Assembly: GCA_021298835.1 (NCBI GenBank)
Contig: JAJTHG010000053.1
Span: forward strand, 1-55,564
Direction of reading: 5' to 3'
Origin: Gemmatimonadota bacterium
GTDB taxonomy: Bacteria > Gemmatimonadota > Gemmatimonadetes > Gemmatimonadales > Gemmatimonadaceae
Length of the DNA: 55,564 bases
Part shown: in pieces, positions 24,860-32,253 of the stretch
Layout of the letters: the number at the start of each line of letters is the position of its first letter
Numbering within the stretch: the stretch's first letter is position 1
Notes under the pieces: generated by a model
Database searches by the model: none
Seen by the model: only the letters and a program-made list of their open reading frames with translations
Told to the model about the DNA's origin: nothing
Position numbers and translations under genes: made by a program

Positions 24860-25482
24860 GGCGGCCGTCGGCGACCGCGCGCGCCAACGCCGTGGCGACC
24901 GGCGCGAACGCGCTCGCGCTCGCGTTCGCGTTCGCGTTCGCGTTCGCGTTCGCGTTCGCGTTCGCGTTCGCCGCGCTGGGCTCGGCGCCAGGGGCCGCGC
25001 TCGCGCAGCGCCCGGGCGGCGGCGTGCCGGGCGAGCCGCCCCCCGCGGCCATGAGCGGTCAGCGCCCGGACTCGTCGCGCGACGGGCTCGACGCGGATCC
25101 CGACCCCGTCGGCGCGATCATCGAGCGGCGCGGCCTGCTCGCGCTGAGCAACGCGCAGTTCGCCGCCCTGCGGGACCTCCGCCGCTGGCACCAGCGGTCG
25201 GTGCGCGTGGTGCGCGATTCGCTCGGGCGCATGGGCGTGCCGCTGGCCGAGCCGCCGCGGGGCGGGGGCACGCCACCCGGTTCACCGACTCCGGCCGCCA
25301 CGCGCACGCCGGGGGCACGGCCCCTGCTCGACAGCCTCCGCCTGTGGACCACGCTGGCCCGGGACAGCGCCCGGGCCCTGCTCACGCCCGCGCAACGGGA
25401 TACCCTCGCCGCGCTGTGGACGCGCTATCGCGACTCTCTCCCCGCCCGGGGGCGACCGCCGCGCGGGCGACCGCCGGCCTGA
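24856..25482 (+). CDS. Secreted hypothetical protein with (Ala-Phe)8 signal peptide
   Basis: A 208-residue protein starting at GTG 24856, overlapping the tyrS stop by GTGA. The signal peptide core is built from a hexanucleotide repeat: ALAL followed by eight AF units, then 'AALGSAPGAALAQRP', a normal cleavage site. The mature protein is Arg/Pro-rich with two helical stretches containing 'LLALSNAQFAALRDLRRWHQRSV' and 'LLTPAQRDTLAALWTRYRDSL', like periplasmic CpxP/Spy-type helices ('LTPAQ'), but family membership is not certain. No function is assigned. Confidence 0.75.
   Translation: MRRPSATARANAVATGANALALAFAFAFAFAFAFAFAFAALGSAPGAALAQRPGGGVPGEPPPAAMSGQRPDSSRDGLDADPDPVGAIIERRGLLALSNAQFAALRDLRRWHQRSVRVVRDSLGRMGVPLAEPPRGGGTPPGSPTPAATRTPGARPLLDSLRLWTTLARDSARALLTPAQRDTLAALWTRYRDSLPARGRPPRGRPPA
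24922..24969 (+). repeat. Hexanucleotide repeat (GCGTTC)8 inside a signal peptide
   Basis: Eight exact GCGTTC copies, preceded by two GCGCTC variants (24910-24921). Each unit encodes Ala-Phe, so unit gain or loss keeps the frame but changes the hydrophobic core length by two residues. Confidence 0.95.
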
Positions 25483-25499
25483 CCGCGCCGGGGTCGCGG

Positions 25500-26456
25500 C
25501 TACCCGCCCGCGACCGGCACACGCACCGGGTCCGCCAACTCCGGTGGCGTTCCGTCCGGTTGCCGCTTCCAGCGCTTGTGGTGCCAGAAGTACTGCGCCG
25601 GCTCGCGCCGCACCGACGCCTCGATGCGCGCCGTGATCGCCTGCACCAGCCGATCCACGTCGCCGTCCTTGTCCCCCGTGATGTCGTAGGGGATCGGCTC
25701 GATGTCGAACGAGAAGTAACCGTCGGGGCGGCGCAGGATCGTGCAGTGCAGCACCGGCGCACCCGCGCGCAGGGCGAAGACCGCCGGCCCGCGGGGCGCG
25801 AAGGCGGGACGCCCGAAGAAGACCACCGGCGCGGCCGAAATGTTGAAGAGCGCCTGGTCGGCCATGAGCGCCACCGCGCGCCCGTCGCGCAGGGCGCGCG
25901 GCACGACGCGCGCCGACTCCGCGACCGTCACGACGCGCATGCCGATCCGCTCGCGCGCCTCGGTGAGGTAGCGGTGGAACGCCGGATTCGCCGGGGGGAA
26001 GAAGACGGCATCCACCGGCACGCCGCGCGCGGCGAGGTACGCGCCACCGAGTTCCCAGTTGCCCTGATGGCCGCTGACGAGGACGATGCCTTTGCCCGCG
26101 GCGAGCCCCGCCTCGACGTGCTCGAAACCCCGCACCTCGGGAAACAGGGCGATCGCGGTCGCGCCGTCGAGCTCGGCGAGCAGTGCCGTCTCGACGGAGG
26201 TGCGGCCGAGTGACTCGTAGGCACCCCGGCAGACCGCCCGACGCGCGGCCGGTGTGAGCTCGGGGAAGCAGGCCGCCACCTGCCGCTCCACGATCGTGCG
26301 ACGGATGCCGAGCGGGAACCACCCCAGCCGGCCGATCCATCCGCCGACGCGCGATGCTGCGCGAAACGAGAGGCCGCGCAACACCCGCAGCACGACGCGA
26401 AAAGCGGCCAACTGCGCACGTTCCCCCGCGCTCGGCGGGCGCAGCGGGGCGGCCAC
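25500..26456 (-). CDS. Lipid A biosynthesis acyltransferase (LpxL/HtrB type)
   Basis: A 318-residue membrane-associated acyltransferase expected to add a secondary fatty acid to lipid A. The catalytic HX4E-like motif appears as 'VSGHQGNWELGG', followed by 'FFPPANPAFHRYLTEARERIG' and 'LMADQALFN', where LpxL has 'D.d'. The N-terminus has an amphipathic/hydrophobic region near 'LGWFPLGIRRTIV'. GTG 26456 lies 3 nt after the glycosyltransferase stop, the end of the PorX-headed envelope operon. Typical LpxL is about 300 residues. Confidence 0.88.
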   Translation of the reverse strand: MAAPLRPPSAGERAQLAAFRVVLRVLRGLSFRAASRVGGWIGRLGWFPLGIRRTIVERQVAACFPELTPAARRAVCRGAYESLGRTSVETALLAELDGATAIALFPEVRGFEHVEAGLAAGKGIVLVSGHQGNWELGGAYLAARGVPVDAVFFPPANPAFHRYLTEARERIGMRVVTVAESARVVPRALRDGRAVALMADQALFNISAAPVVFFGRPAFAPRGPAVFALRAGAPVLHCTILRRPDGYFSFDIEPIPYDITGDKDGDVDRLVQAITARIEASVRREPAQYFWHHKRWKRQPDGTPPELADPVRVPVAGG

Positions 26457-26459
26457 CGG

Positions 26460-27503
26460 CTAGGCCGCCCCGCTGCGCGGGCCGCGCAGCGCCTCGACCG
26501 CGCGCTGGAGCACGTCCCCCGCCGACGGCTCGCCGAGGAGCGCGAGCCGCTCGCGGCCGGCGTTCCCCATCGCGCGCCGCCGGGCATCGTCGCCGAGCCA
26601 ATGCGCGAGGACGCCCGCCGCCAAGTGCGGATCGCCCACGGGCACGGCCTCGCCGCTCGTCCCCGGGACGATCCCGCGGGCGGCCGTCGTGCCGCGCGTG
26701 GCGAGCACCGGCACGCCGTGCGCGGCCGCGGTCAGGGCGGCGTACGCGCCGTCGTCGCCGTCGGCCGCCACCCACGCCGCCACGGCCGCCGCGATCCATC
26801 GCGCGTCGTCGAAGGCGTAGCCGGTGAGCACGCGATCGGCGATGCCGAGCGCGCCGGCGTGCACGCGCATCGCGTCGTCGCTCGCCCCCTCGCCCAGCAG
26901 GACGAGCCGGACGTCGCGATGCGCGCGCAGCAGCGCGGCCGCCCCGCGCATCGCCTCGTGGGCGCGGTCGTCCGGCGTCCGGTCCACGACGAGCGCGACG
27001 TGCGCCGGTACCGCCGGGGCACGCCGGGGAGCCGGAGCGGCCCACGGCTCCAGCACGCCGCCGCGCACGCTGCCGGGGGGGAGGACGACCTTCTCCGCAT
27101 CCGGCCGCGAGGCGAAGACCCAAGCGGCGGCCGGCGGACGGCCGAACCATCGGCGGCCCGGCGTCGCGGGCCGCTCGCCGACCGCGATCCGCCGGACGAG
27201 CGCGCCGCGTCCGGCGCGTCGTGCCGCCGCCGCCGCCCAGCCGAGGGTCGGTGCCGAGGTGGCCAGCCACGCACCGGGGGCGAGCGGGGCGAGGACCGCC
27301 GCGACCGCTCGGTCCGTCGCTGCCGGAGGCCACGAGACCACCTTCACGCCGGCCGCCGCAGCCCGGGCGAGGATGGCACTGCCGGCCGGGGCCGCCACGC
27401 GCACCGGCGCGCGCTCGGCGACGGCCGTCGCGAGCGCGAGCGCCGCGCGCGCCCGTCCGGACCACTCGACGGCATCGTGCACGACCACCCAGCCGAGGCT
27501 CAT
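26460..27503 (-). CDS. Glycosyltransferase, group 1/GT4-like
   Basis: A 347-residue protein with GT-B architecture. The N-terminal half contains 'GWVVVHDAVEWSGRARAALALA', a nucleotide-binding-like start. The C-terminal half has 'VALVVDRTPDDRAHEAMRGAAALL', 'VRLVLLGEGASDDAMR', 'ADRVLTGYAFDD' and 'AAAHGVPVLATRGTTAARGIVPGTSGEAVPVGD', the last being the donor-binding region of GT4 enzymes where the usual E-x7-E motif is degenerate. The ATG overlaps the ABC transporter stop by ATGA. A role in lipopolysaccharide or glycolipid assembly is inferred from the neighbours. Confidence 0.75.
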   Translation of the reverse strand: MSLGWVVVHDAVEWSGRARAALALATAVAERAPVRVAAPAGSAILARAAAAGVKVVSWPPAATDRAVAAVLAPLAPGAWLATSAPTLGWAAAAARRAGRGALVRRIAVGERPATPGRRWFGRPPAAAWVFASRPDAEKVVLPPGSVRGGVLEPWAAPAPRRAPAVPAHVALVVDRTPDDRAHEAMRGAAALLRAHRDVRLVLLGEGASDDAMRVHAGALGIADRVLTGYAFDDARWIAAAVAAWVAADGDDGAYAALTAAAHGVPVLATRGTTAARGIVPGTSGEAVPVGDPHLAAGVLAHWLGDDARRRAMGNAGRERLALLGEPSAGDVLQRAVEALRGPRSGAA

Positions 27504-29317
27504 CGCTCGGCCCCCGACGCCTGCAGCCCCCACAGCCGCCAGTAGGTGCCGCGGTGCGCGAGGAGCGCGTCGTGCGTCCCCTGCTCGATGACGCGGCCGT
27601 GGTCGAGGACGAGGATCTGGTCGGCGCGCACGACCGTGCTGAGGCGGTGCGCGATGACGAACACGGTCCGGCCGGCCAGCAGCCGCTCGACGGCCTCCTG
27701 CACGACGCGCTCGCTCTCGGAATCGAGGGCCGAGGTGGCCTCGTCGAGGATGAGCACCGGGGGATCCACGAGCAGGGCCCGCGCGATGGCGAGCCGCTGC
27801 CGCTGGCCTCCCGAGAGCCGCGTCCCGCGTTCGCCAAGTACGGTGTCGTAGCCCTGCGGCAGCCGCACGATGAACTCGTGCGCATTGGCGGCGCGCGCGG
27901 CCGCCTCGACCTGCGCGTCGGTGAAGCGGCCGGGCACGCCGTAGGCGACGTTGGCACGCACGGTGTCGTTGAAGAGCACCGTGTCCTGCGACACGATGCC
28001 GACGAGCGCGCGCAGCGACGGGAGCGTGAACGCGCGCGTGTCGGTGCCATCGAGGGTGATGCGGCCGCCGGTGGGTTCGTGGAAGCGCGGAATGAGATCG
28101 ACGAGCGTGCTCTTTCCCGCGCCGCTCGCGCCCACGAAGGCGGTGACGGTGCCGCGCCGGGCCGTGAACGACACGTCGCGCAGCACGGGCTCGCCGTCGT
28201 AGGCGAACGAGACGCCCTCGAAGGCGATGGCGTCGGCGGGGGGGGGCGCGACGACGGTGCCGCGGTCGAGGGCGGCCTCGGTGGGGGCGTCGAGGATCTC
28301 GTAGAGCCGGTCGGCCGCGGCGAAGGCGCCCTGGGCCACCGACGGCACCTGGGTGAGGGCCTTGAGGGGTTGCAGAAGCCGCAGGACGATGCCGACGAAC
28401 CCCATCAGCTCGGCGCCCTGCATCGTCTGCGCGACGAGCACCTGGCGCGCGCCCACGTAGAGCACCGCGACGGTGATGAACGTACCGAGCACTTCGGTCA
28501 GCGGCTGCGAGAGGAACGAGTACTTCGCGACCTTCGCCATGCCCCGGCTGTAGGTCCCGCTCGCGCCGGTGAATCGGCGCTCCTCGTACGCCTCCGCGCC
28601 GAACGCCTTCACGAGCCGGATGCCGGCGACGACCTCCTGCAGCACCGCCATCATCTCGCCGTAGTCGTCGCGCAGGCGCCGGTGGCCGCGGCGCAGCCGG
28701 CGCAGCAGCGGCTGCAGCAGGCCCATGAGCAGCGGCACGACGACGAGCGTCAGCAGGGTCAGGCGCCACGAGATCGCCACGAGCAGCACGAGGTAGCTCA
28801 GCACCAGCGCCGCGTTCTGGATCGCCTGCGTGACGAGCGTGGTGACGAGCTGCCGGGTCTGGTCGGTGTCCACCAGCACGCGGGCGACGAGCTGCCCGCC
28901 CTTCTCCCGCTGGAAGACGGGGAGCGGGAGCCGCTGCAGGTGCCGGTACACGGCGTCGCGGAGGTCGCGCGTGACGTATTCCTGCAGCCGGGCGCCGAGC
29001 GTGCCGGCGAACCACGTGAGGCCGTTCTTGACCACGAAGACGACCATCAGCACGGCGATGACCGTCGTGAGCGACCCCATCTTGTCGCCCGGATCCAGCA
29101 ACCCGCCGATCGCGCCCCGCAGCGCGCGCGAGGCCGGGGTGTCGCTGGTGGGGATCGGCGGCAGGCCGAAGAGCGCGTTGAGGAACGGGATCAGCAGCGC
29201 GAAGGCGAAGGCGTCGAGGGCCGCCGCCGAGACGCTGCCCGCGATGTTGCCCGCCATCAGCCCGGCATGCGGGCGCAGGAACGCCAGCAGCCGCCGGCCG
29301 GTGGCGCGGTCAGCCAC
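27500..29317 (-). CDS. msbA: MsbA-type ABC transporter (fused membrane and ATPase domains)
   Basis: A 605-residue half-transporter that would flip lipid A-core or a related glycolipid across the inner membrane. Six-helix membrane domain (about 15-310) and ATPase domain (about 345-600) with Walker A 'GASGAGKST', Q-loop 'IVSQDTVLFNDTVRANVAYG', signature 'LSGGQRQRLAIARAL', Walker B 'VLILDEATSALD' and switch His in 'VIAHRLSTV'. GTG 29317 lies 8 nt inside the end of the PorX-like gene, so the two are coupled. Drug or lipid exporters share these motifs; LpxL downstream favours MsbA. Confidence 0.88.
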   Translation of the reverse strand: MADRATGRRLLAFLRPHAGLMAGNIAGSVSAAALDAFAFALLIPFLNALFGLPPIPTSDTPASRALRGAIGGLLDPGDKMGSLTTVIAVLMVVFVVKNGLTWFAGTLGARLQEYVTRDLRDAVYRHLQRLPLPVFQREKGGQLVARVLVDTDQTRQLVTTLVTQAIQNAALVLSYLVLLVAISWRLTLLTLVVVPLLMGLLQPLLRRLRRGHRRLRDDYGEMMAVLQEVVAGIRLVKAFGAEAYEERRFTGASGTYSRGMAKVAKYSFLSQPLTEVLGTFITVAVLYVGARQVLVAQTMQGAELMGFVGIVLRLLQPLKALTQVPSVAQGAFAAADRLYEILDAPTEAALDRGTVVAPPPADAIAFEGVSFAYDGEPVLRDVSFTARRGTVTAFVGASGAGKSTLVDLIPRFHEPTGGRITLDGTDTRAFTLPSLRALVGIVSQDTVLFNDTVRANVAYGVPGRFTDAQVEAAARAANAHEFIVRLPQGYDTVLGERGTRLSGGQRQRLAIARALLVDPPVLILDEATSALDSESERVVQEAVERLLAGRTVFVIAHRLSTVVRADQILVLDHGRVIEQGTHDALLAHRGTYWRLWGLQASGAER

Positions 29318-30881
29318 GGGGGGTCAGCAGGGCCAGCGGCAGGACGACCTCCTCCGGCGTCACGCCGCCGTGCAGGAAGGCACCGCGATAGCGCGCCTGG
29401 TACTCCCGCAGCTTGGTCGGGTACACGAAGAAGGCGTCGCCGGTGGCGAGCAGCACCGCCTCGTGGCCGCCGGGCCGGCGCGGCAGCCGCAGCGCGTCGG
29501 GCGAGGCGAACCGCAGCGCGTGCTCGGGGTGCTCGGCGCGGATGTCCTCGCCGAACTTGAAGCGCAGGGCGTTCGTCGCGTCGCGGCGGGCGAAGACCGT
29601 CGCGGGCGTCTGGCAGTGAATGGAACCGTGGTCGCTCGTCAGGAGCACCGGCAGCCCGCGCCGCGACGCCTCGCGCAGCAGCGCGAGAAGGGCCGAGCGT
29701 TCCACCCATTGGCGGGTGAGCTGGCGCAGCGCCTGTTCGTCGCGCGCGACTTCCATGAGGATCGCCGACTCCGACCGGCCGTGCGTCAGGAGGTCCACGA
29801 AGTTGAAGACGAACGCGCTGATCCCCTCGGGGGCGATCGCCGATGCGATGCGCCGCTCGAGCTCGCTCGCATCGTGGGCCGAGGTGATCTTCGCGTAGCG
29901 CACCGGCAGCGACCGGTCGAGCGAGGCGAGCTGGGCGACCAGCAGGTCCTTCTCGTGCGCGTTCAGCGAGATCTCGTCCCGATCGCCCGGCCCCCACCAG
30001 TCGGGGTGCATCGCGGCGATCTCCCCGGGAAAGAGGCCCGCGAAGATGGCGTTGCGGGCGTAGGGGGTCGCCGTCGGCAGCACGGAGAAGTAGTGCGTCG
30101 TCTCGACGTCGAAGTACGGCGTCACGAGACTCTCGAGCGCCAGCCACTGGTCGAGCCGCAGACAGTCCACGACCACGAGGAGCGCCGCCTTGTGGCGGTC
30201 GAACAGCGGCAGCAGGAACTCCGGGACCACGTCCACCGACAGGGGCGGCCGGTCGCCGTCGAGGTCGTCGAGCCAGCGGGGATACTGCTCGCCGATGAAG
30301 GCCGCGAAGTCGCGCTGCATGGCCGGCAGCAGGCCGCGCAGCGACTCGAGCAGGCCGTACTCGCCCGCCTGCGCCAGCTCGACGTCCCACCGGGCGACTT
30401 CGGCCGCGCGGTCCATCCAGCCACGCCAGTCGAGGTCGCGGTGCCCGGCCAGCTCGATCGTCCGGAAGCGGTCCACGAACCGCTGCGCCACCAGCTGGCT
30501 GCGGATCTTCGCCCCCTCGAGCAGGCGGGTGAGCGCCGCCAGCACCTGCCGGGGATTGAGCGGCTTGACGAGGTAGTCCTTGACGTCCGCGCCAAGCGCC
30601 TCGCGCAACGTCGCCGGATCCTCGCTCTTGGTGACCATGATCACCGCGAGCCCGGGCTGGATCTCGCGCAGGTCGCGGTACGCCTCGAGCCCCCGCTTGC
30701 CGGGCATCTGCTCGTCGAGCAGGACGACGTCCACCGGATGCCGGGCCAGCATCGCCATGGCATCGTCGGCGTTGGTCGCCGCGAGGACGTCGTAGCCGTT
30801 GTCGCGCAGGAAGAGGCGGTGGCTCTCGAGCAGCTCCGCCTCGTCGTCCACCCAGAGGACGGAGCGCCGTGGACTTGCCAT
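29310..30881 (-). CDS. porX: PorX-like response regulator with PglZ/alkaline-phosphatase-fold domain
   Basis: A 523-residue protein with PorX architecture. The receiver domain (1-122) has Asp12/Asp13, phosphoacceptor Asp56 ('VVLLDEQMPG'), Thr84 and Lys106. A helical linker (about 125-230) follows. The alkaline-phosphatase-superfamily (PglZ) domain has metal and nucleophile residues in place: Asp239 ('VVVDCLRLDQW'), Thr270/Thr272 ('VLPTATPYARNAIFAG'), Asp363/His367, Asp417/His418 ('LTSDHGSIH') and His505 ('FLHGGVTPEEV'). In Porphyromonas, PorX controls type IX secretion and its domain cleaves oligonucleotides. No PorY kinase or secretion gene is in the window. It heads the envelope operon, 6 nt after a TAGCTT box. 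Confidence 0.9.
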   Translation of the reverse strand: MASPRRSVLWVDDEAELLESHRLFLRDNGYDVLAATNADDAMAMLARHPVDVVLLDEQMPGKRGLEAYRDLREIQPGLAVIMVTKSEDPATLREALGADVKDYLVKPLNPRQVLAALTRLLEGAKIRSQLVAQRFVDRFRTIELAGHRDLDWRGWMDRAAEVARWDVELAQAGEYGLLESLRGLLPAMQRDFAAFIGEQYPRWLDDLDGDRPPLSVDVVPEFLLPLFDRHKAALLVVVDCLRLDQWLALESLVTPYFDVETTHYFSVLPTATPYARNAIFAGLFPGEIAAMHPDWWGPGDRDEISLNAHEKDLLVAQLASLDRSLPVRYAKITSAHDASELERRIASAIAPEGISAFVFNFVDLLTHGRSESAILMEVARDEQALRQLTRQWVERSALLALLREASRRGLPVLLTSDHGSIHCQTPATVFARRDATNALRFKFGEDIRAEHPEHALRFASPDALRLPRRPGGHEAVLLATGDAFFVYPTKLREYQARYRGAFLHGGVTPEEVVLPLALLTPRG

Positions 30882-30893
30882 GGCGGCAAGCTA
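30882..30893 (-). promoter_or_regulatory. Leaderless-type -10 box for the PorX-like operon
   Basis: TAGCTT (30893-30888 on the minus strand), 6 nt, ATG 30881. It is identical in box and spacing to the mrcA promoter. No ribosome site is present. Confidence 0.6.
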
Positions 30894-30943
30894 ATCGCCG
30901 CCGCCCCCCTCCCGCGACGCCGCCCATCACCGAGATTGCGGGG

Positions 30944-31336
30944 ATGCCGGCGGACCCGATGCGACTGACCGAGCCGAAACCCTTCGGGTTCGGCGCGCTC
31001 GCGGCGTGGGCGGGCACCGCGCCGCTCGGGGGGCTGCGGGAGACCGGCCTCGCCGTGCTGATGGTCTGCCGCGTCGCGGCCGAGGCCACCGACGGCGGGG
31101 CGATTGACGCCGACGCCCGGCGCGAACGCGCGCAGGCGGCACGCCAATGGCTCGGGACCCTCGCCTTGCCCGTGGCCGTCCGTACCGCCTCGGCACGTGC
31201 GATCGACGCCACCATCGATCCGGTCCCCGACCTTCTGGGCGCTGCCCTCCTGCAGGTCATCGCGGCCGCCGGGGCGCCGCTCGACGAGGCGGCCCTCGCC
31301 GACGTCCGGCGGCTGGTGACGCGCGTCACCAGATGA
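30944..31336 (+). CDS. Small hypothetical protein
   Basis: A 130-residue protein from ATG 30944; an in-frame ATG at 30959 is possible. 'RLTEPKPFGFGALAAWAGTAPLGGLRETGLAVLMVCRVAAEA' is followed by mostly Ala/Arg-rich helices. No signal peptide, known motif or family was recognised. The reading frame has normal codon bias and fills the space between the PorX promoter and the DnaB-like gene, which supports it being real. It is transcribed divergently from the PorX-like gene. Confidence 0.55.
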   Translation: MPADPMRLTEPKPFGFGALAAWAGTAPLGGLRETGLAVLMVCRVAAEATDGGAIDADARRERAQAARQWLGTLALPVAVRTASARAIDATIDPVPDLLGAALLQVIAAAGAPLDEAALADVRRLVTRVTR

Positions 31337-31355
31337 GGGCGCGCCGGCCCGTTGC

Positions 31356-31393
31356 TTGCCCCCGGCAATCCCGGCCCCGTATGCTAGAGGGCA
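31356..31393 (+). promoter_or_regulatory. Promoter before the DnaB-like ATPase gene
   Basis: TTGCCC (31356-31361), 18-nt spacer, TATGCT (31380-31385), then 8 nt to ATG 31394. AGAGGG (31386-31391) is too close to the ATG for a standard ribosome site, so the transcript is probably leaderless or nearly so. Confidence 0.5.
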
Positions 31394-32248
31394 ATGACGC
31401 GACGTCTTGACCCCGGCGCGGTGTCGATGCTGATCCACCGCGTGGATGCAGCTGCGGACGGCGCGCGCCCCCCGGACACAGTCCCGACCGGCTTCCCGTC
31501 CGTGGACCGGCGCCTTGGCGGCGGCCTCCGCCACGGCGACCTCACGGTCGTGGGCAGTGACGTCGGGGCCGGCAAGTCTGCGTTCGCGCTCGCGCTCGCG
31601 ATCCGCGCGCGGCAGGCCGGGCATCCGGTCATGGTGCTGTCCGCCGAACTCACCCCCGAGCGCCTGCTCGAGCGTATCCTCGCCATCGAGGGGCGCGTGC
31701 AGGTGGACGACCTGCGGCGCGGCTCCCTCGACGACCTGGCCCGGGCCACCGTGGGTGCGGTAGCGATGCGCCTACGGGACGGTGCGCCCCTCCTCGCGAG
31801 CATCGGCTCGGACGGGCTCGCCGGCGTCGTCGAGGCGATCCGCCGGGACGGCCGAGGCGCGCTCGTCGTCGTCGACTCGCTGGATGCGCTGGCCGACGGG
31901 GCCTCGCCCCGCGACGAGCAACTTGCCGTCGCGGTGCGGGCCCTCAAGGGGGTGGCCCTCGAGGTCGGCTGCGCCCTCGTGCTGGTCGCCGGCATGCCGC
32001 GGTACTCCCCCGAACGGCGGAGCACCCGGCCGACGCTCGACGACTTCGGCGCGATGGCCGCCGTGAAGCAGCAGGCGGACGTGGTGCTGGCCGTCTATCG
32101 CGAGGAGATGTACGACCCCGGCTACGGCGTGGACGGGGCCACGGAACTGCTCATCCTGAAGAACCGCGGCGGGGCCACGGGCTACGTGGACCTGTATTTC
32201 TACAAGTCGTGGATGCGGTTCGAAGACATGCTCGACCCCGACCGGTGA
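31394..32248 (+). CDS. Stand-alone DnaB C-terminal-like (RecA-fold) ATPase
   Basis: A 284-residue protein matching only the helicase half of DnaB. 'VPTGFPSVDRRLGGGLRHGDLTVVGSDVGAGKSAFALALA' corresponds to the DnaB core start (shown in short parts), with Walker A at about 54-62. 'VMVLSAELTPERLLERILA', Walker B 'ALVVVDSLDAL', 'LKGVALEVGCALVLVAGMPR', and the terminal 'QQADVVLAVYREEMYDP...GATELLILKNRGGATGYVDLYF' follow DnaB order. The N-terminal primase/loader-binding domain is absent, so it is unlikely to be the replicative helicase. Domain-only homologues such as Sms/KaiC-like ATPases act in other roles. No phage or plasmid genes are adjacent. Confidence 0.8.
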   Translation: MTRRLDPGAVSMLIHRVDAAADGARPPDTVPTGFPSVDRRLGGGLRHGDLTVVGSDVGAGKSAFALALAIRARQAGHPVMVLSAELTPERLLERILAIEGRVQVDDLRRGSLDDLARATVGAVAMRLRDGAPLLASIGSDGLAGVVEAIRRDGRGALVVVDSLDALADGASPRDEQLAVAVRALKGVALEVGCALVLVAGMPRYSPERRSTRPTLDDFGAMAAVKQQADVVLAVYREEMYDPGYGVDGATELLILKNRGGATGYVDLYFYKSWMRFEDMLDPDR

Positions 32249-32253
32249 CGCCA

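Noticed and set aside
24922..24969. Hexamer repeat read on the minus strand as an Arg-Glu repeat protein
   Set aside because: The plus-strand frame gives a coherent signal peptide directly coupled to tyrS; the minus frame is a shadow.
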